From: a bacterium
Lineage (GTDB): Bacteria > Pseudomonadota > Alphaproteobacteria > SP197
DNA length: 56,253 nt
Assembly (NCBI GenBank): GCA_028821455.1
Contig: JAPPGE010000066.1
Span: 1-56,253, forward strand
Direction of reading: 5' to 3'
Position 1 is the stretch's first letter. Every line of letters begins with the position of its first letter. The notes under the pieces are model-generated. The model worked only from the letters and a program-made list of their open reading frames with translations. It was not told where the DNA came from and did not search any database. Positions 32,191 to 41,010 of this stretch are shown one piece after another. Position numbers and translations under genes: made by a program.

Positions 32191-32357
32191 GGGTCCCGTT
32201 GCCTTCGGGTTTCGCGTTCGAGGCGCTCCAGAACCCGGTGGCGGCGCCGGGAACTGCGCACGCTCACCACCACGAGCGCCACCAGGATGGCAATGGTGAC
32301 GCCGTAGGCCGGCCACACGGTCGCCGCATAACCCCCCATGTCGAAGAAAGCGCTCAC
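32187..32357 (-). CDS. ccmD: Heme exporter subunit CcmD
   Basis: 56-residue small membrane protein. Start GTG 32357 overlaps the ccmC stop (GTGA), and its own stop overlaps ccmE. It has one TM helix (YGVTIAILVALVVVSVRSSR) followed by a highly basic tail (RRRHRVLERLERETRRQRDP). CcmD helps release holo-CcmE from the CcmABC complex. Confidence 0.9.
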   Translation of the reverse strand: MSAFFDMGGYAATVWPAYGVTIAILVALVVVSVRSSRRRHRVLERLERETRRQRDP

Positions 32358-33091
32358 GTCATGCCACGGGTCTGCCGGCGCATGAGGGCCTCGGTCCTCC
32401 ACAACGCCAGTTCGGAACGGATGCGCACCAGCAGGATGGCAACCAGGAAGGCCGCGAACCCCAGGGCCGTGATCGCGAGGGGCCACAGCATGGAAGCATG
32501 GATCGACGGCCCGCCGGCACGCAGGATGCTGGCCGGCTGGTGCAGTGTGTTCCACCAGTCGACGGAGAACTTGATGATCGGCAGATTGATGATTCCGACC
32601 AGCGCCAGGAGCGAGGCCGCGCGCAGACCCCGCAACCGGTCGTCGAAGGCGCCTGCCAGCGCCATGTAGCCGAGGTAGAGAAAGAACAGCACGAGGACGG
32701 ATGTCAGGCGGGCATCCCACACCCACCAGGTTCCCCATGTCGGCTTGCCCCACAGGCTCCCGGTGATGAGAGCGATGGCCGTGAAGCAGGCGCCGACCGG
32801 TGCCGCGGCCAGCGCGGCGATACCGGCCAGCTGATGCTTCCACACCAGGAAGGAGGCGGAAAGCAGGGCCATCAGGGCGTAGCAGGCCATGGCCATCCAG
32901 GCCGCCGGGACATGGACATACATGACCCTGACCGTGTCGCCCTGCTGGTAGTCGGCAGGAGACAGCGCCAGACCCCAGACGAACCCACTCCCGAGTCCCA
33001 AGACCGCCACGGCCCAACTCCACGGCAAGGCACGCCTTGCGAATTTCTGGAACCGCGCCGGGTTCGCCAGCCTGTGAAAGGAGGTGGTCAC
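32354..33091 (-). CDS. ccmC: Heme exporter permease CcmC
   Basis: 245 residues, same length as E. coli CcmC, six TM helices. The tryptophan-rich heme-handling motif GTWWVWDARLTS is complete, and periplasmic His residues occur in VMYVHVPAAWMAM and in NTLHQPASIL. Start GTG 33091 lies within the region of the ccmB stop (33117), 25 bases downstream. It loads heme onto CcmE. Confidence 0.96.
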   Translation of the reverse strand: MTTSFHRLANPARFQKFARRALPWSWAVAVLGLGSGFVWGLALSPADYQQGDTVRVMYVHVPAAWMAMACYALMALLSASFLVWKHQLAGIAALAAAPVGACFTAIALITGSLWGKPTWGTWWVWDARLTSVLVLFFLYLGYMALAGAFDDRLRGLRAASLLALVGIINLPIIKFSVDWWNTLHQPASILRAGGPSIHASMLWPLAITALGFAAFLVAILLVRIRSELALWRTEALMRRQTRGMT

Positions 33092-33116
33092 GTGGTGTTC
33101 CGGCTGTCCTCGAGGT

Positions 33117-33788
33117 TCATTCGATGGCCATGCGCAATGCCACAGCACTCGCCCACAGGGCAAGGGGCGTCCCGGCAATGAGGATTGCCGCCTCGATGAG
33201 CAGGGGAGGCCACACAGGCCCTCCTCTCAAGACAGCCTCGACGGCGCCAATTCCGAAGATCAACACCGGAACCTGAAGCGGCAGGACAATGAGTCCGATG
33301 AGCGCCCCGCTCTTCCTCGCGCCAAGGACGAGGGCGCCGCCGATACTCCCGACAAGGCTCAGGACCGGAGTGCCGATGGCCAGCGACACGATGAGAATCC
33401 ACCAGGCGGCCATGTCGAGATTGATCAGCATGGCCATCAGCGGCGACAGGACGACAACGGGAAGGCCGGATGTCACCCAGTGGGCGAGGCACTTGGCCGC
33501 CACCTGCAGTTCGAGAGGTTGCGCCGAGAGGGCCATGATCTCCAGGGAGCCATCTTCGAGGTCGACGCGATAGAGGCGTTCGAGCGACGTCATGGAGGCC
33601 AGCAGCGCCGTCACCCAGATGATCCCGGCAGAGATGCGGGCGAGAAGATCCGGATCGGGGCCGACGCCGAAGGGGAAGACCGCGACGGCAACGACAAAGA
33701 ACACGAGGGTGAGCGCCGCATCGCCGCCGCGCAGGGTGGCGAGCGCAAGGTCGCGCCTGACAAGAGCACCGAACGTCGTCAAGGGCAC
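33117..33788 (-). CDS. ccmB: Heme exporter permease CcmB
   Basis: 223-residue membrane subunit of the CcmABCD ABC complex with six TM helices. It begins MPLTTFGALVRRDLALATLR from a GTG at 33788, overlapping the ccmA stop by 10 bases. SLERLYRVDLEDGSLEIMAL and the AAKCLAHWVTSGLPVV segment are conserved in the family. Confidence 0.96.
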   Translation of the reverse strand: MPLTTFGALVRRDLALATLRGGDAALTLVFFVVAVAVFPFGVGPDPDLLARISAGIIWVTALLASMTSLERLYRVDLEDGSLEIMALSAQPLELQVAAKCLAHWVTSGLPVVVLSPLMAMLINLDMAAWWILIVSLAIGTPVLSLVGSIGGALVLGARKSGALIGLIVLPLQVPVLIFGIGAVEAVLRGGPVWPPLLIEAAILIAGTPLALWASAVALRMAIE

Positions 33789-34390
33789 GTCCCCAGGCGA
33801 ACTGTCTGCGCTTCGTCGAGGGCATGGGCGGAAAGGACCGCGATCCCGCCCCGGGCGCGGTGCGCAGCGATCAGTTCATCCAGCCGCGCGGTCGAGTCGG
33901 CATCGAGACTGGCCGCCGGCTCGTCCAGGATCCAGCAGCCACCGGGGCGAGCCGCCACACGCGCCAGGGCGAGCCGCCGCACCTGTCCGGCCGACAGCAT
34001 GGCCGCCGGGAGGTGGTCGAGACCCTCGAGATTCAGGGACTCGCGAAGGCCGGGGGATCCGTCACACCCCAGGAAGGCAAGGTTCTCGCGCACGGTCAGG
34101 GTTCTCTTGACGGCATTGAGGTGCCCGAGAAACACCATCTCCCGGCGCCACGGCTGCGGTTCCAGGCGGGTATCGAGGCCACGCCAGGAGATCCGGCCCG
34201 CAGTGGGAGCCAGCAGGCCGGCCATGATGCGGAGCAGGCTGCTCTTGCCGCTGCCGTTGGGGCCCTCGACGATGAGGGCCTCCCCTGCGTTGAGGGAGAC
34301 CGACAGTCCCTGGAAGAGCAGGCGCCCGCCACGCTCGCAGGCAAGGTCGCTGACGACAAGCCTCGGCTCACCCCCCTCAGGCGACGTCAT
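33779..34390 (-). CDS. ccmA: Heme exporter ATPase CcmA
   Basis: 203 residues. I chose ATG 34390 (MTSPEGGEPRLVVSDLACER), five bases after the SDR stop. Walker A is EGPNGSGKSSLLRIMAGLLA, signature MLSAGQVRRLALARV, and Walker B GGCWILDEPAASLD. LGHLNAVKRTLTVRENLAF is diagnostic for CcmA. It powers release of heme-loaded CcmE. Confidence 0.96.
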   Translation of the reverse strand: MTSPEGGEPRLVVSDLACERGGRLLFQGLSVSLNAGEALIVEGPNGSGKSSLLRIMAGLLAPTAGRISWRGLDTRLEPQPWRREMVFLGHLNAVKRTLTVRENLAFLGCDGSPGLRESLNLEGLDHLPAAMLSAGQVRRLALARVAARPGGCWILDEPAASLDADSTARLDELIAAHRARGGIAVLSAHALDEAQTVRLGTCP

Positions 34391-34395
34391 GGCTG

Positions 34396-35145
34396 TCAAT
34401 GGCCGGCGCCCGCTCCACCATCGAGCGACAGGATGATCCCGGTGGCGAGGCTCGCATCGTCGGAAGCCAGCCACAGGATGCCGCGGGCCACCTCCCCCAC
34501 CGTTCCGATCCGGCCCATGGGCACCCATGCGTTGATGTCCGTGAAGTAGCCGTCCTCGTCGCCGGACTCACGTGCCGGGATCCGGTGCATGTCCGTGTCG
34601 ACAGGGCCCGGGGCGACGGCATTGACGCGGACCTCGCCGGCCAGTTCCAGGGCCATGGCCCGCGTCATGTTGTTGAGACCCCCCTTGGAGGTGCAGTAGA
34701 CGGTGATGCCGCCTGGATGACCCATCAACCCGGACACCGACGAGACCATGACCACATTGCCCTTGCTGGCGCGCAGGGCGGGAAGGGCATGGCGTGTCAG
34801 GAAGAAGGGTGCGCGAAGGTTGATGTCCATGGTGGCCTGCCACAGCGCCTCGTCCGATTCCTCGATCGTTCCGCCGTCGCCCACCGCCGCGTTGTTGACC
34901 AGGATATCGAGACCGCCGAGATGGTCGAGGGCACTGTCGATGAGCTCCCTGCATCCCTCAAGGGTGGAGAGATCCGCAGGCAATCCCCGGCCGCCCCCGA
35001 GATCCGACACCGTCTCGTCGACGGACTCTTGCGTTCGCCCGTGGATCACCACGTTGGCGCCCGCTTCGAGAAAGAGGCGGGCAGTCTCCCTACCGATGCC
35101 CCGTGTCGACCCCGTGACGATCACGCGCTTGCCTGAAAACCGCAT
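34396..35145 (-). CDS. Short-chain dehydrogenase/reductase
   Basis: 249-residue classical SDR. ATG 35145 follows AAGGAG. The nucleotide site is VIVTGSTRGIGRETARLFLE, the structural motif LVNNAAVGDGG, and the catalytic Ser-Tyr-Lys are in MVSSVSGLMGHPGGITVYCT plus SKGG. The PG motif is APGPVDTDMH. The enzyme acts on an alcohol/ketone of unknown identity with NAD(P). It lies immediately before ccmA and probably leads the transcript, although no functional link with cytochrome c maturation is known to me. Confidence 0.93.
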   Translation of the reverse strand: MRFSGKRVIVTGSTRGIGRETARLFLEAGANVVIHGRTQESVDETVSDLGGGRGLPADLSTLEGCRELIDSALDHLGGLDILVNNAAVGDGGTIEESDEALWQATMDINLRAPFFLTRHALPALRASKGNVVMVSSVSGLMGHPGGITVYCTSKGGLNNMTRAMALELAGEVRVNAVAPGPVDTDMHRIPARESGDEDGYFTDINAWVPMGRIGTVGEVARGILWLASDDASLATGIILSLDGGAGAGH

Positions 35146-35220
35146 GTCCGTGCTCCTTCCCGTGAGGTGACCGTCATACCGCCTCGCCTTTGCGCAAGTC
35201 CACCGCTGCGCCGCCAACCG

Positions 35221-36138
35221 TCAGAAATGCGTCTGCCGGTCCCGTGCGAGGCTGGTGCGCATGAACTCGGCGAAGGCCTTCGCCGGCGCCGTCAGCTCGG
35301 CGTTCACGGGCCAGACCAGGCCGACATCCATCGTCGGAACATGGCTCGCCAGCGGCACCGTTTCCACGCGAAGCCCCTCGAGCGACCACGGCCGGTAGAC
35401 CATGCCGGAAAGAATGGTGACACCCATGCCGTTGGCTACCATTGAGCGCACCGCCTCCACGGACGACGTTCGCATCAGCGTTCTCGGACGCACGCCGGCG
35501 TGATGCCAGTAGCGCAGCGCCGTGTTCGATGCTTCGTCGACCGTCAGCATGATGTAGGGCTCCTGCGCCACGTCGCTGAGGTGAATCTCGTCCCTGGCGA
35601 GTAGGCCGTGGCCGGCGGGCAGCCAGAGGCTTCGGGGCGATCGGAACAGGGTCTCGAAATCCAGACCCTCCTGGTCCGCGATGTTCGAGGTCAGGAGAAC
35701 CGCGATGTCGAAATCGCCGGTGACAAGACCGCTTTCGATCTCGGACCGCGTGGTTTCCAGCGGCTGCAGCGTGATGTGCGGGTAGGCGCGCGTGAAGCGC
35801 TCGAGATAGGCGGGAAGGAAGTAGCCGGCCACCGTGTACGTCATGGCCAGCCGCAGCCGCCCCTTGAGCTGTGACAGCGTGTTGCGCGGCGCGCGGACGG
35901 CCTCGTCAACCGCCGTCAGCACGCGGCCCGCGTGCTCGAGGAAGATCATGCCGTTGTGCGTGAGCGTGACTCCCTGAACGCGCCGCTGGAAGAGAGCGCA
36001 GCCGGTAATCTCCTCGAGCTGCCTCACCGCGACAGTGATGGCGCTCTGCGAGACGTTCAGTTCACGCGCTGCCCGGGAGATCTGTCCCGCGCGGGCCGCC
36101 GCCACGAAGTAGCGGATCTGTCTCAGCGAAGGTTCCAA
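35221..36138 (-). CDS. LysR-family transcriptional regulator
   Basis: 305 residues. It starts with TTG 36138 (MEPSLRQIRYFVAAARAGQI), the only start that fits the family. The winged helix-turn-helix is SRAARELNVSQSAITVAVRQ. An effector-binding domain follows from about residue 90 (GRLRLAMTYTVAGYFLPAYL). It is divergent from the TorT-like/ABC/Pxp operon across 286 bp with AT-rich inverted repeats. It is therefore the likely regulator of that operon, answering to its substrate. Confidence 0.94.
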   Translation of the reverse strand: MEPSLRQIRYFVAAARAGQISRAARELNVSQSAITVAVRQLEEITGCALFQRRVQGVTLTHNGMIFLEHAGRVLTAVDEAVRAPRNTLSQLKGRLRLAMTYTVAGYFLPAYLERFTRAYPHITLQPLETTRSEIESGLVTGDFDIAVLLTSNIADQEGLDFETLFRSPRSLWLPAGHGLLARDEIHLSDVAQEPYIMLTVDEASNTALRYWHHAGVRPRTLMRTSSVEAVRSMVANGMGVTILSGMVYRPWSLEGLRVETVPLASHVPTMDVGLVWPVNAELTAPAKAFAEFMRTSLARDRQTHF

Positions 36139-36278
36139 CTGTTTTTCTCATATCGTTGTTTGAATATCCATATCAGGCATGCGTGGATCGGGCGTCGCCG
36201 GCGGTCGCGTTTCTGGATCAGTTCCGCGGCATTCAAGTACATCGCCGAGAATGCCGCCGCCATGGTTCCGTCGGCAAT

Positions 36279-36291
36279 AATATCTGATATT
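36279..36291. promoter_or_regulatory. LysR-box candidate
   Basis: Perfect 13-bp palindrome AATATC-T-GATATT in an AT-rich patch of an otherwise GC-rich sequence, inside the divergent region. AT-rich dyads of this kind are typical LysR recognition sites. Confidence 0.45.
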
Positions 36292-36314
36292 CCGATAATA
36301 CTCCCCAATTCATT

Positions 36315-36350
36315 GAATTTGTCAAGGCAAAGACGCTCTTGACAGAATTC
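36315..36350. promoter_or_regulatory. Inverted repeat with promoter elements, lysR/torT region
   Basis: The arms GAATTTGTCAAG (36315-36326) and CTTGACAGAATTC (36338-36350) are inverted copies with one inserted base. The left arm reads TTGACA on the minus strand, and 19 bp further TATTAT could be the -10 of lysR. The right arm reads TTGACA on the plus strand toward the torT-like gene. Site pairing suits an activator/autorepressor. Confidence 0.45.
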
Positions 36351-36424
36351 CCGGGGATCGCCTGGCGATCCAACTTGCAAACAGGACCCCGGTGCACGGG
36401 GCCGCAACCAGGGAGTAAGGAGAG

Positions 36425-37498
36425 ATGACCATTCGAGTGCGTCACCTGTTGGCGGCATCAGTCGTGACCCTGTCGGCGGTGGGCGCCCAGGCGGAAGACG
36501 CCTGGTATCCCTACGCCGTGGAGAGCTGGGACCCGCCCTTCGACATGGCGAGCCCGCGCACGTCCATTGACTACGTGCCGCTGGAGAGCGCCAGCCAGGA
36601 TTGGGAAATCTGCGTTTCCTTTCCGCACATGAAGGATGCCTACTGGCTGGGCGTGAACTACGGAGTCGCTTCCGAGGCCGGGCGGCTGGGGGTCAACATG
36701 CAGCTCGTCGAGGCGGGCGGCTACACCGAGCTCAACACGCAGATCAGCCAGATCGAGGACTGCGTGGCCGCCGGAGCCCATGCCGTCGTGATCGGCGCGA
36801 TCTCCTATGACGGCCTCAACAATCTCGTGTCCGAGATCCGCGGACAGGGCATCCCGGTCATCGACGTCATCAACGGGATGTCGTCCGGTGAACTGTCGGC
36901 GAATTCGCTCGTGTCGTTCGGCGAGATGGGCGGCAAGACCGGCGAATTCCTCGCCATGACCCATCCGGCGGGAAGCGATCCCGTCAAGGCCGCCTGGTTC
37001 CCGGGCCCGGCCGGTGCGGGCTGGGTCGAGGCCGGAAACGCCGGCTTCATCGGCGCCGTCGAAGGCAGCGCCGTCGAGGTCGTCGACACCCGGTACGGCG
37101 ACACCGGCAAGGAGGCGCAGTCGGCCCTGGTCGAGGATGCGCTCGAAACCCACCCGGACCTCGACTACATCGTCGGCACGGCGGTCACCGCGGAGGCGGC
37201 CATTCCGATCCTGCGCGCGCGCGGCATCAGCGACCAGATCGGGGTCCTGTCCTACTACTTCACGCCGGGTGTCGATCAGGGCATCAGTCGCGGACAGATT
37301 CTTGCCGCTCCGACCGATTCACCCGTGATCCAGGGTCGGATCGCCATCGACCAGGCGGTTCGCATTCTCGAGGGAGCTGACTACGAGAAGCACGTCGGGC
37401 CGGCGCTCTATGTCGTGACGGCGGACAACCACAAGGACTTCGATTCGTCCTCGACACTGGCGCCCGCCGGTTTCAGCCCGGTCTTCAGGGTCGACTAG
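36425..37498 (+). CDS. TorT-like periplasmic binding protein of a sugar-type ABC importer
   Basis: 357 residues with signal peptide (MTIRVRHLLAASVVTLSAVG, cut after AQA). WYPYAVESWDPPFDMASPRT, ICVSFPHMKDAYWLGVNYGV and EAGGYTELNTQISQIEDCV match the TorT family, periplasmic type I binding proteins known as the trimethylamine-N-oxide sensor partner of TorS. Here the neighbours are an RbsA-type ATPase and an RbsC-type permease, so the protein probably delivers a substrate to an importer rather than to a sensor kinase. ATG follows AAGGAG. First gene of an eight-gene operon. Confidence 0.85.
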   Translation: MTIRVRHLLAASVVTLSAVGAQAEDAWYPYAVESWDPPFDMASPRTSIDYVPLESASQDWEICVSFPHMKDAYWLGVNYGVASEAGRLGVNMQLVEAGGYTELNTQISQIEDCVAAGAHAVVIGAISYDGLNNLVSEIRGQGIPVIDVINGMSSGELSANSLVSFGEMGGKTGEFLAMTHPAGSDPVKAAWFPGPAGAGWVEAGNAGFIGAVEGSAVEVVDTRYGDTGKEAQSALVEDALETHPDLDYIVGTAVTAEAAIPILRARGISDQIGVLSYYFTPGVDQGISRGQILAAPTDSPVIQGRIAIDQAVRILEGADYEKHVGPALYVVTADNHKDFDSSSTLAPAGFSPVFRVD

Positions 37499-37505
37499 AC
37501 GGTCC

Positions 37506-39017
37506 ATGAACGGCGAGCCTCCGCCGCTTCTGTCCACCAGGGGAATCTCGAAGGATTTCCCTGGTGTGCGTGCCCTCGACGGCGTGGACTTCGACCTCCT
37601 TGAGGGCGAGGTCCACGTCGTCTTCGGCGAGAACGGCGCGGGCAAGTCGACGCTGATCTCCCTGCTCTCCGGTGCCACCAGGCCGTCGGAGGGCGACCTC
37701 CGGATGTACGGCGAGCGGATCGAGCTTCATTCCGTCCACGACGCGAGGTCGCGCGGCATCTCGGCCGTGTTCCAGGAGTTCTCCCTCATTCCGCAGATGA
37801 CGGTCGAGGAGAACCTCTTTCTCGGCGAGGAGCGGCGCCGGGGCATCCTGCTGGACCGGGCGAGAATGCGCCGTGAGGCGCGCAGCCTTCTCGACGATCT
37901 CGGCTTCGCGCTGTCGCCGAGGCGGCCCGTGCACCTGCTCACCAGGGCCGAGCAGCAGATGGTGGAGATCGCCAAGGCCTTTCGTTCCGATCTCTGCGCA
38001 CTCATCCTCGACGAGCCGACCGCCAGCCTTACGGACCCGGAAACCGAACAGCTCTTCGCGCTGATCGGCACCCTCACTGCACGGGGCGTGGGGATCATCT
38101 ACATCACGCACCGCATGGCCGAAATTCGCCGCATCGGGAGCCGCATCACGGTCTTGAGGGACGACCGGCGGGTCGCCACCATGCCGGTTGCCGAGGCAAC
38201 GGACGAGTCCCTGGTCCGCCTGATGACGGGCCGCGAGGTCGGCCGGGTCTTTCCGCAACGGCCCCTCTCGGCAGGCGGTGGGGAGATTCTCGCACTCGAG
38301 GGAGTCACGACCGTGGACGGCACGATCCTCGACGTCTCCCTCAACGTCCGCCGCGGGGAAATCGTCGGCATGGCGGGGCTCGTGGGATCGGGCAAGTCGG
38401 AGGCCATACAGGCGGCCTTCGGGGTCCTGCCAGTGAAGTCGGGACGGATCCGTTACAAGGGTTCCGCCGTCACCCGGCGGAGTCCCGCACGAGCGATCAG
38501 GGCCGGCTTCCTCTACCTTCCTCCCGACCGCAAGGAGGAGGGTCTTCTGATGATGCGGCCCGCGAGGGAGAACATGTCCCTGGCGGCGCTCGACCGGGCT
38601 CCCGTGCGCCGGGGACTGTTTCTCGACCGCCGCGCGGAGAAGAGAATCGTCGCGAGGATCGCGGACCATCTGGCACTCTCGCCCAACCAGCCCGAACGCA
38701 CGGTGGACCACTTCTCCGGCGGCAATCAGCAGAAGGTGATGCTCTCGCGCAGCTTCGCGCAGGACTTCGATCTCATCGTCTTCGATGAGCCCTCGGTGGG
38801 CGTCGACGTGGGAACGCGCGCCGCCATCTACCGGCTGATCGTCGATCTCGCGAAGTCAGGCACCGCGATTGTCGTGGTGTCGTCGGACCTCCCCGAAATC
38901 GTGAATCTCTCGACCCGGGTCTATGTCTTCTACCGGGGCCGCATTCAGGCAGAGTTGACAATGCCGCACATCACCGAGGAAGGGGTGCTGGCCCACTTCT
39001 TCGAACGGGCTGCCTGA
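37506..39017 (+). CDS. Sugar-type ABC importer ATPase (RbsA/MglA family)
   Basis: 503 residues with two ATPase domains. First: Walker A FGENGAGKSTLISLLSGATR, signature in LTRAEQQMVEIAKAF (divergent from LSGGQ), Walker B ALILDEPTASL. Second: Walker A-like GLVGSGKSEAI, signature FSGGNQQKVMLSRS, Walker B LIVFDEPSVGVDVGTRA. The divergent first signature is usual for this family. Seven bases after the binding-protein gene, one-base overlap with the permease. Confidence 0.93.
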   Translation: MNGEPPPLLSTRGISKDFPGVRALDGVDFDLLEGEVHVVFGENGAGKSTLISLLSGATRPSEGDLRMYGERIELHSVHDARSRGISAVFQEFSLIPQMTVEENLFLGEERRRGILLDRARMRREARSLLDDLGFALSPRRPVHLLTRAEQQMVEIAKAFRSDLCALILDEPTASLTDPETEQLFALIGTLTARGVGIIYITHRMAEIRRIGSRITVLRDDRRVATMPVAEATDESLVRLMTGREVGRVFPQRPLSAGGGEILALEGVTTVDGTILDVSLNVRRGEIVGMAGLVGSGKSEAIQAAFGVLPVKSGRIRYKGSAVTRRSPARAIRAGFLYLPPDRKEEGLLMMRPARENMSLAALDRAPVRRGLFLDRRAEKRIVARIADHLALSPNQPERTVDHFSGGNQQKVMLSRSFAQDFDLIVFDEPSVGVDVGTRAAIYRLIVDLAKSGTAIVVVSSDLPEIVNLSTRVYVFYRGRIQAELTMPHITEEGVLAHFFERAA

Positions 39018-40015
39018 TGCCGGGGAAGACTGGCGTCCTGATGAAGAGGCTCTTCGTCCGGCTTGGCATCCTGCCGTTTCTCCTGGTGATCGCGGTGATC
39101 ATCTTCGCCCTCATGTCGGACAACTTCCTGACGTCGCGCAACCTGACAAACGTGCTCCGGCAGTCGGTCTTCCTGACCATCGTCTCGCTGGGACAGATGC
39201 TCGCCCTGCTTTCGGGCGGATTCGATCTTTCGGTCGGAACCATCGTCGCGGTGTCCTCGGTCGTCGGCGCCCTCGCCATGGCCGGGCTCCATGCCGCCAT
39301 GCCCGAGGCGATCACGCTCACCATCGCGCTGGGCTGTCTCGCCGGCATCCTCGCCGGCACGATGATCGGCGTTGCCAATGCCGTGGGCGTCGCCTTCTTC
39401 AGGGTGTCGCCCTTCATGATGTCACTGGGCATGGCCTCGGTGGGGTTCGGCATCGCGCTCTATCTGACCGGAGGAGTCCCGGTCTACGGCATGCCCGTCA
39501 AGTTCGGCGACGTCTTCGGTTTCGGCTCCTGGGCCGGGGTGCCGTCGCCGGTGTGGATCGCCGCGCTGCTGATCGTCCTGATGGCGGCCCTGCTCTACGG
39601 AACGCCGTGGGGCCGGCACTTCTACGCCGAGGGGGGCAACGCGAAGGCTGCCCACCTGTCGGGAATCAACGTGACCGGGACGCTGTTCTGCACCTATGTC
39701 CTGTGCGCCCTGCTGGCCGCGATCGCCGGCATGCTCCTGACCGCGCGCCTCGATACCGGGGAGGCGAACATCGGCGCCTCGCTGCCGCTGGAAAGCATCG
39801 CGGCCTGCGTGATCGCCGGCGTCTCGCTCAGGGGCGGGATCGGCCGGGTCGAGAACGTGGTGCTCGGAGCCCTCTTCATCGGCCTGATCCAGAACGGCAT
39901 GAACCTGGCCCGGATCGAGAGCTACCTGCAGACGGTGGTTCTCGGCTCGCTGCTCATTCTCGCCGTCGTCGCCGACCAGATTCGCTTGCGCTACGTCGCC
40001 TCGCTGAAGAACTGA
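39017..40015 (+). CDS. Sugar-type ABC importer permease (RbsC family)
   Basis: 332-residue membrane protein, about eight to ten helices. SDNFLTSRNLTNVLRQSVFL, LALLSGGFDLSVGTIVAVSS and GGNAKAAHLSGINV are family features; the internal repeat IAACVIAGVSLRGGIGRVEN is also conserved. Start overlaps the ATPase stop by one base (TGATG). Only one permease gene exists, so it should act as a homodimer. Confidence 0.93.
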   Translation: MPGKTGVLMKRLFVRLGILPFLLVIAVIIFALMSDNFLTSRNLTNVLRQSVFLTIVSLGQMLALLSGGFDLSVGTIVAVSSVVGALAMAGLHAAMPEAITLTIALGCLAGILAGTMIGVANAVGVAFFRVSPFMMSLGMASVGFGIALYLTGGVPVYGMPVKFGDVFGFGSWAGVPSPVWIAALLIVLMAALLYGTPWGRHFYAEGGNAKAAHLSGINVTGTLFCTYVLCALLAAIAGMLLTARLDTGEANIGASLPLESIAACVIAGVSLRGGIGRVENVVLGALFIGLIQNGMNLARIESYLQTVVLGSLLILAVVADQIRLRYVASLKN

Positions 40016-40028
40016 AGGGAGACAGCGA

Positions 40029-40757
40029 ATGCTTGCCGACATCAACTGCGACATGGGTGAGAGCTTCGGTCTCTACACCTTCGGCAACGATGTGGCGATC
40101 ATGCCGTACATCACCCAGGCGAACATCGCTTGCGGTTACCACGGCTCCGACCCCAATCACATGGCGCAGACCGTCAAACTGGCGCGCGATCACGGTGTTC
40201 GTGTCGGCGCGCATGTCTCGCTGCCGGACCTCGCCGGATTCGGGCGCCGGGAAATGAAGGTCGGGCGCGAGGAACTGCGGAACATCATTCTCTATCAGGT
40301 CGGCGCGCTGACGGCATTTCTCAGGCAGGCCGGTACCGCTCTCTCACACATCAAGCCCCATGGCGCCCTCTACGGCATGGCTGCGAGCCAGGCGCACATC
40401 GCCGAGGCGGTGGCCGACGCCGCGCTCGTCTACGACATGCCGGTGATGGGTCTGTGCGGCACGCTCCACGAGACGGTGTACCGGGCCCGTGGCGTCGGCT
40501 TCCTGGCCGAGTTCTTCGTCGATCTCGAGTACGCAGACGACGGCAGATTGATCATCACCAGGCGTCACGATGCGGTCGATCCGGCCGCTGCCGCAGAGCG
40601 CGCCAGGAAGGCCGTTCTCGGCGGCACCCTGACGACGGCGGGAGGCAGGACGCTCGAGGTGCGTGCGGAGACGGTTTGCGTGCACTCCGACACCCCCAAC
40701 GCCGTCGAGGTCGCCGCCGCGGTGCGCGACGCACTGGCGGAACCGGACCATTCATGA
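40029..40757 (+). CDS. pxpA: 5-oxoprolinase subunit A (LamB/YcsF family)
   Basis: 242 residues, start ATG after a GGGAGA site. ADINCDMGESFGLYTFGNDV, NIACGYHGSDPNHMAQTV, VRVGAHVSLPDLAGFGRREM and HIKPHGALYG are the conserved blocks of PxpA, which with PxpB and PxpC hydrolyses 5-oxoproline using ATP. In this operon the other subunits are separated by biotin carrier and biotin carboxylase genes, so the substrate may be another lactam or amide. Confidence 0.94.
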   Translation: MLADINCDMGESFGLYTFGNDVAIMPYITQANIACGYHGSDPNHMAQTVKLARDHGVRVGAHVSLPDLAGFGRREMKVGREELRNIILYQVGALTAFLRQAGTALSHIKPHGALYGMAASQAHIAEAVADAALVYDMPVMGLCGTLHETVYRARGVGFLAEFFVDLEYADDGRLIITRRHDAVDPAAAAERARKAVLGGTLTTAGGRTLEVRAETVCVHSDTPNAVEVAAAVRDALAEPDHS

Positions 40758-40773
40758 CCCCAGGGAGTGACTC

Positions 40774-41010
40774 ATGGGCAAGGACATCAGGAGCCGCATT
40801 CCCGGCACGTTTTACCGCAGGCCGTCACCCGAGGAGCCGCCCTACAAGGATGCCGGTGACACCGTGGCGAAAGGCGACGTGGTTGGACTGATCGAGGTGA
40901 TGAAGACGTTCCACGAGATCAGGTCGGACGTCGAAGGAACGATCGATCGCTTCGTCGTCGAGGACGGCGATCCGGTGATGGCGGGCCAGACCCTGGCGGT
41001 GCTGGCCTGA
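40774..41010 (+). CDS. Biotin carboxyl carrier protein, short form
   Basis: 78 residues, only the biotinyl domain. The attachment motif is LIEVMKTFHEI with Lys44 (MKT instead of the usual MKM). PGTFYRRPSPEEPPYKDAGD and VVEDGDPVMAGQTLAVLA fit AccB. It lacks the long Ala/Pro N-terminal part of the acetyl-CoA carboxylase carrier. It precedes the carboxylase gene with a one-base overlap. Confidence 0.92.
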   Translation: MGKDIRSRIPGTFYRRPSPEEPPYKDAGDTVAKGDVVGLIEVMKTFHEIRSDVEGTIDRFVVEDGDPVMAGQTLAVLA

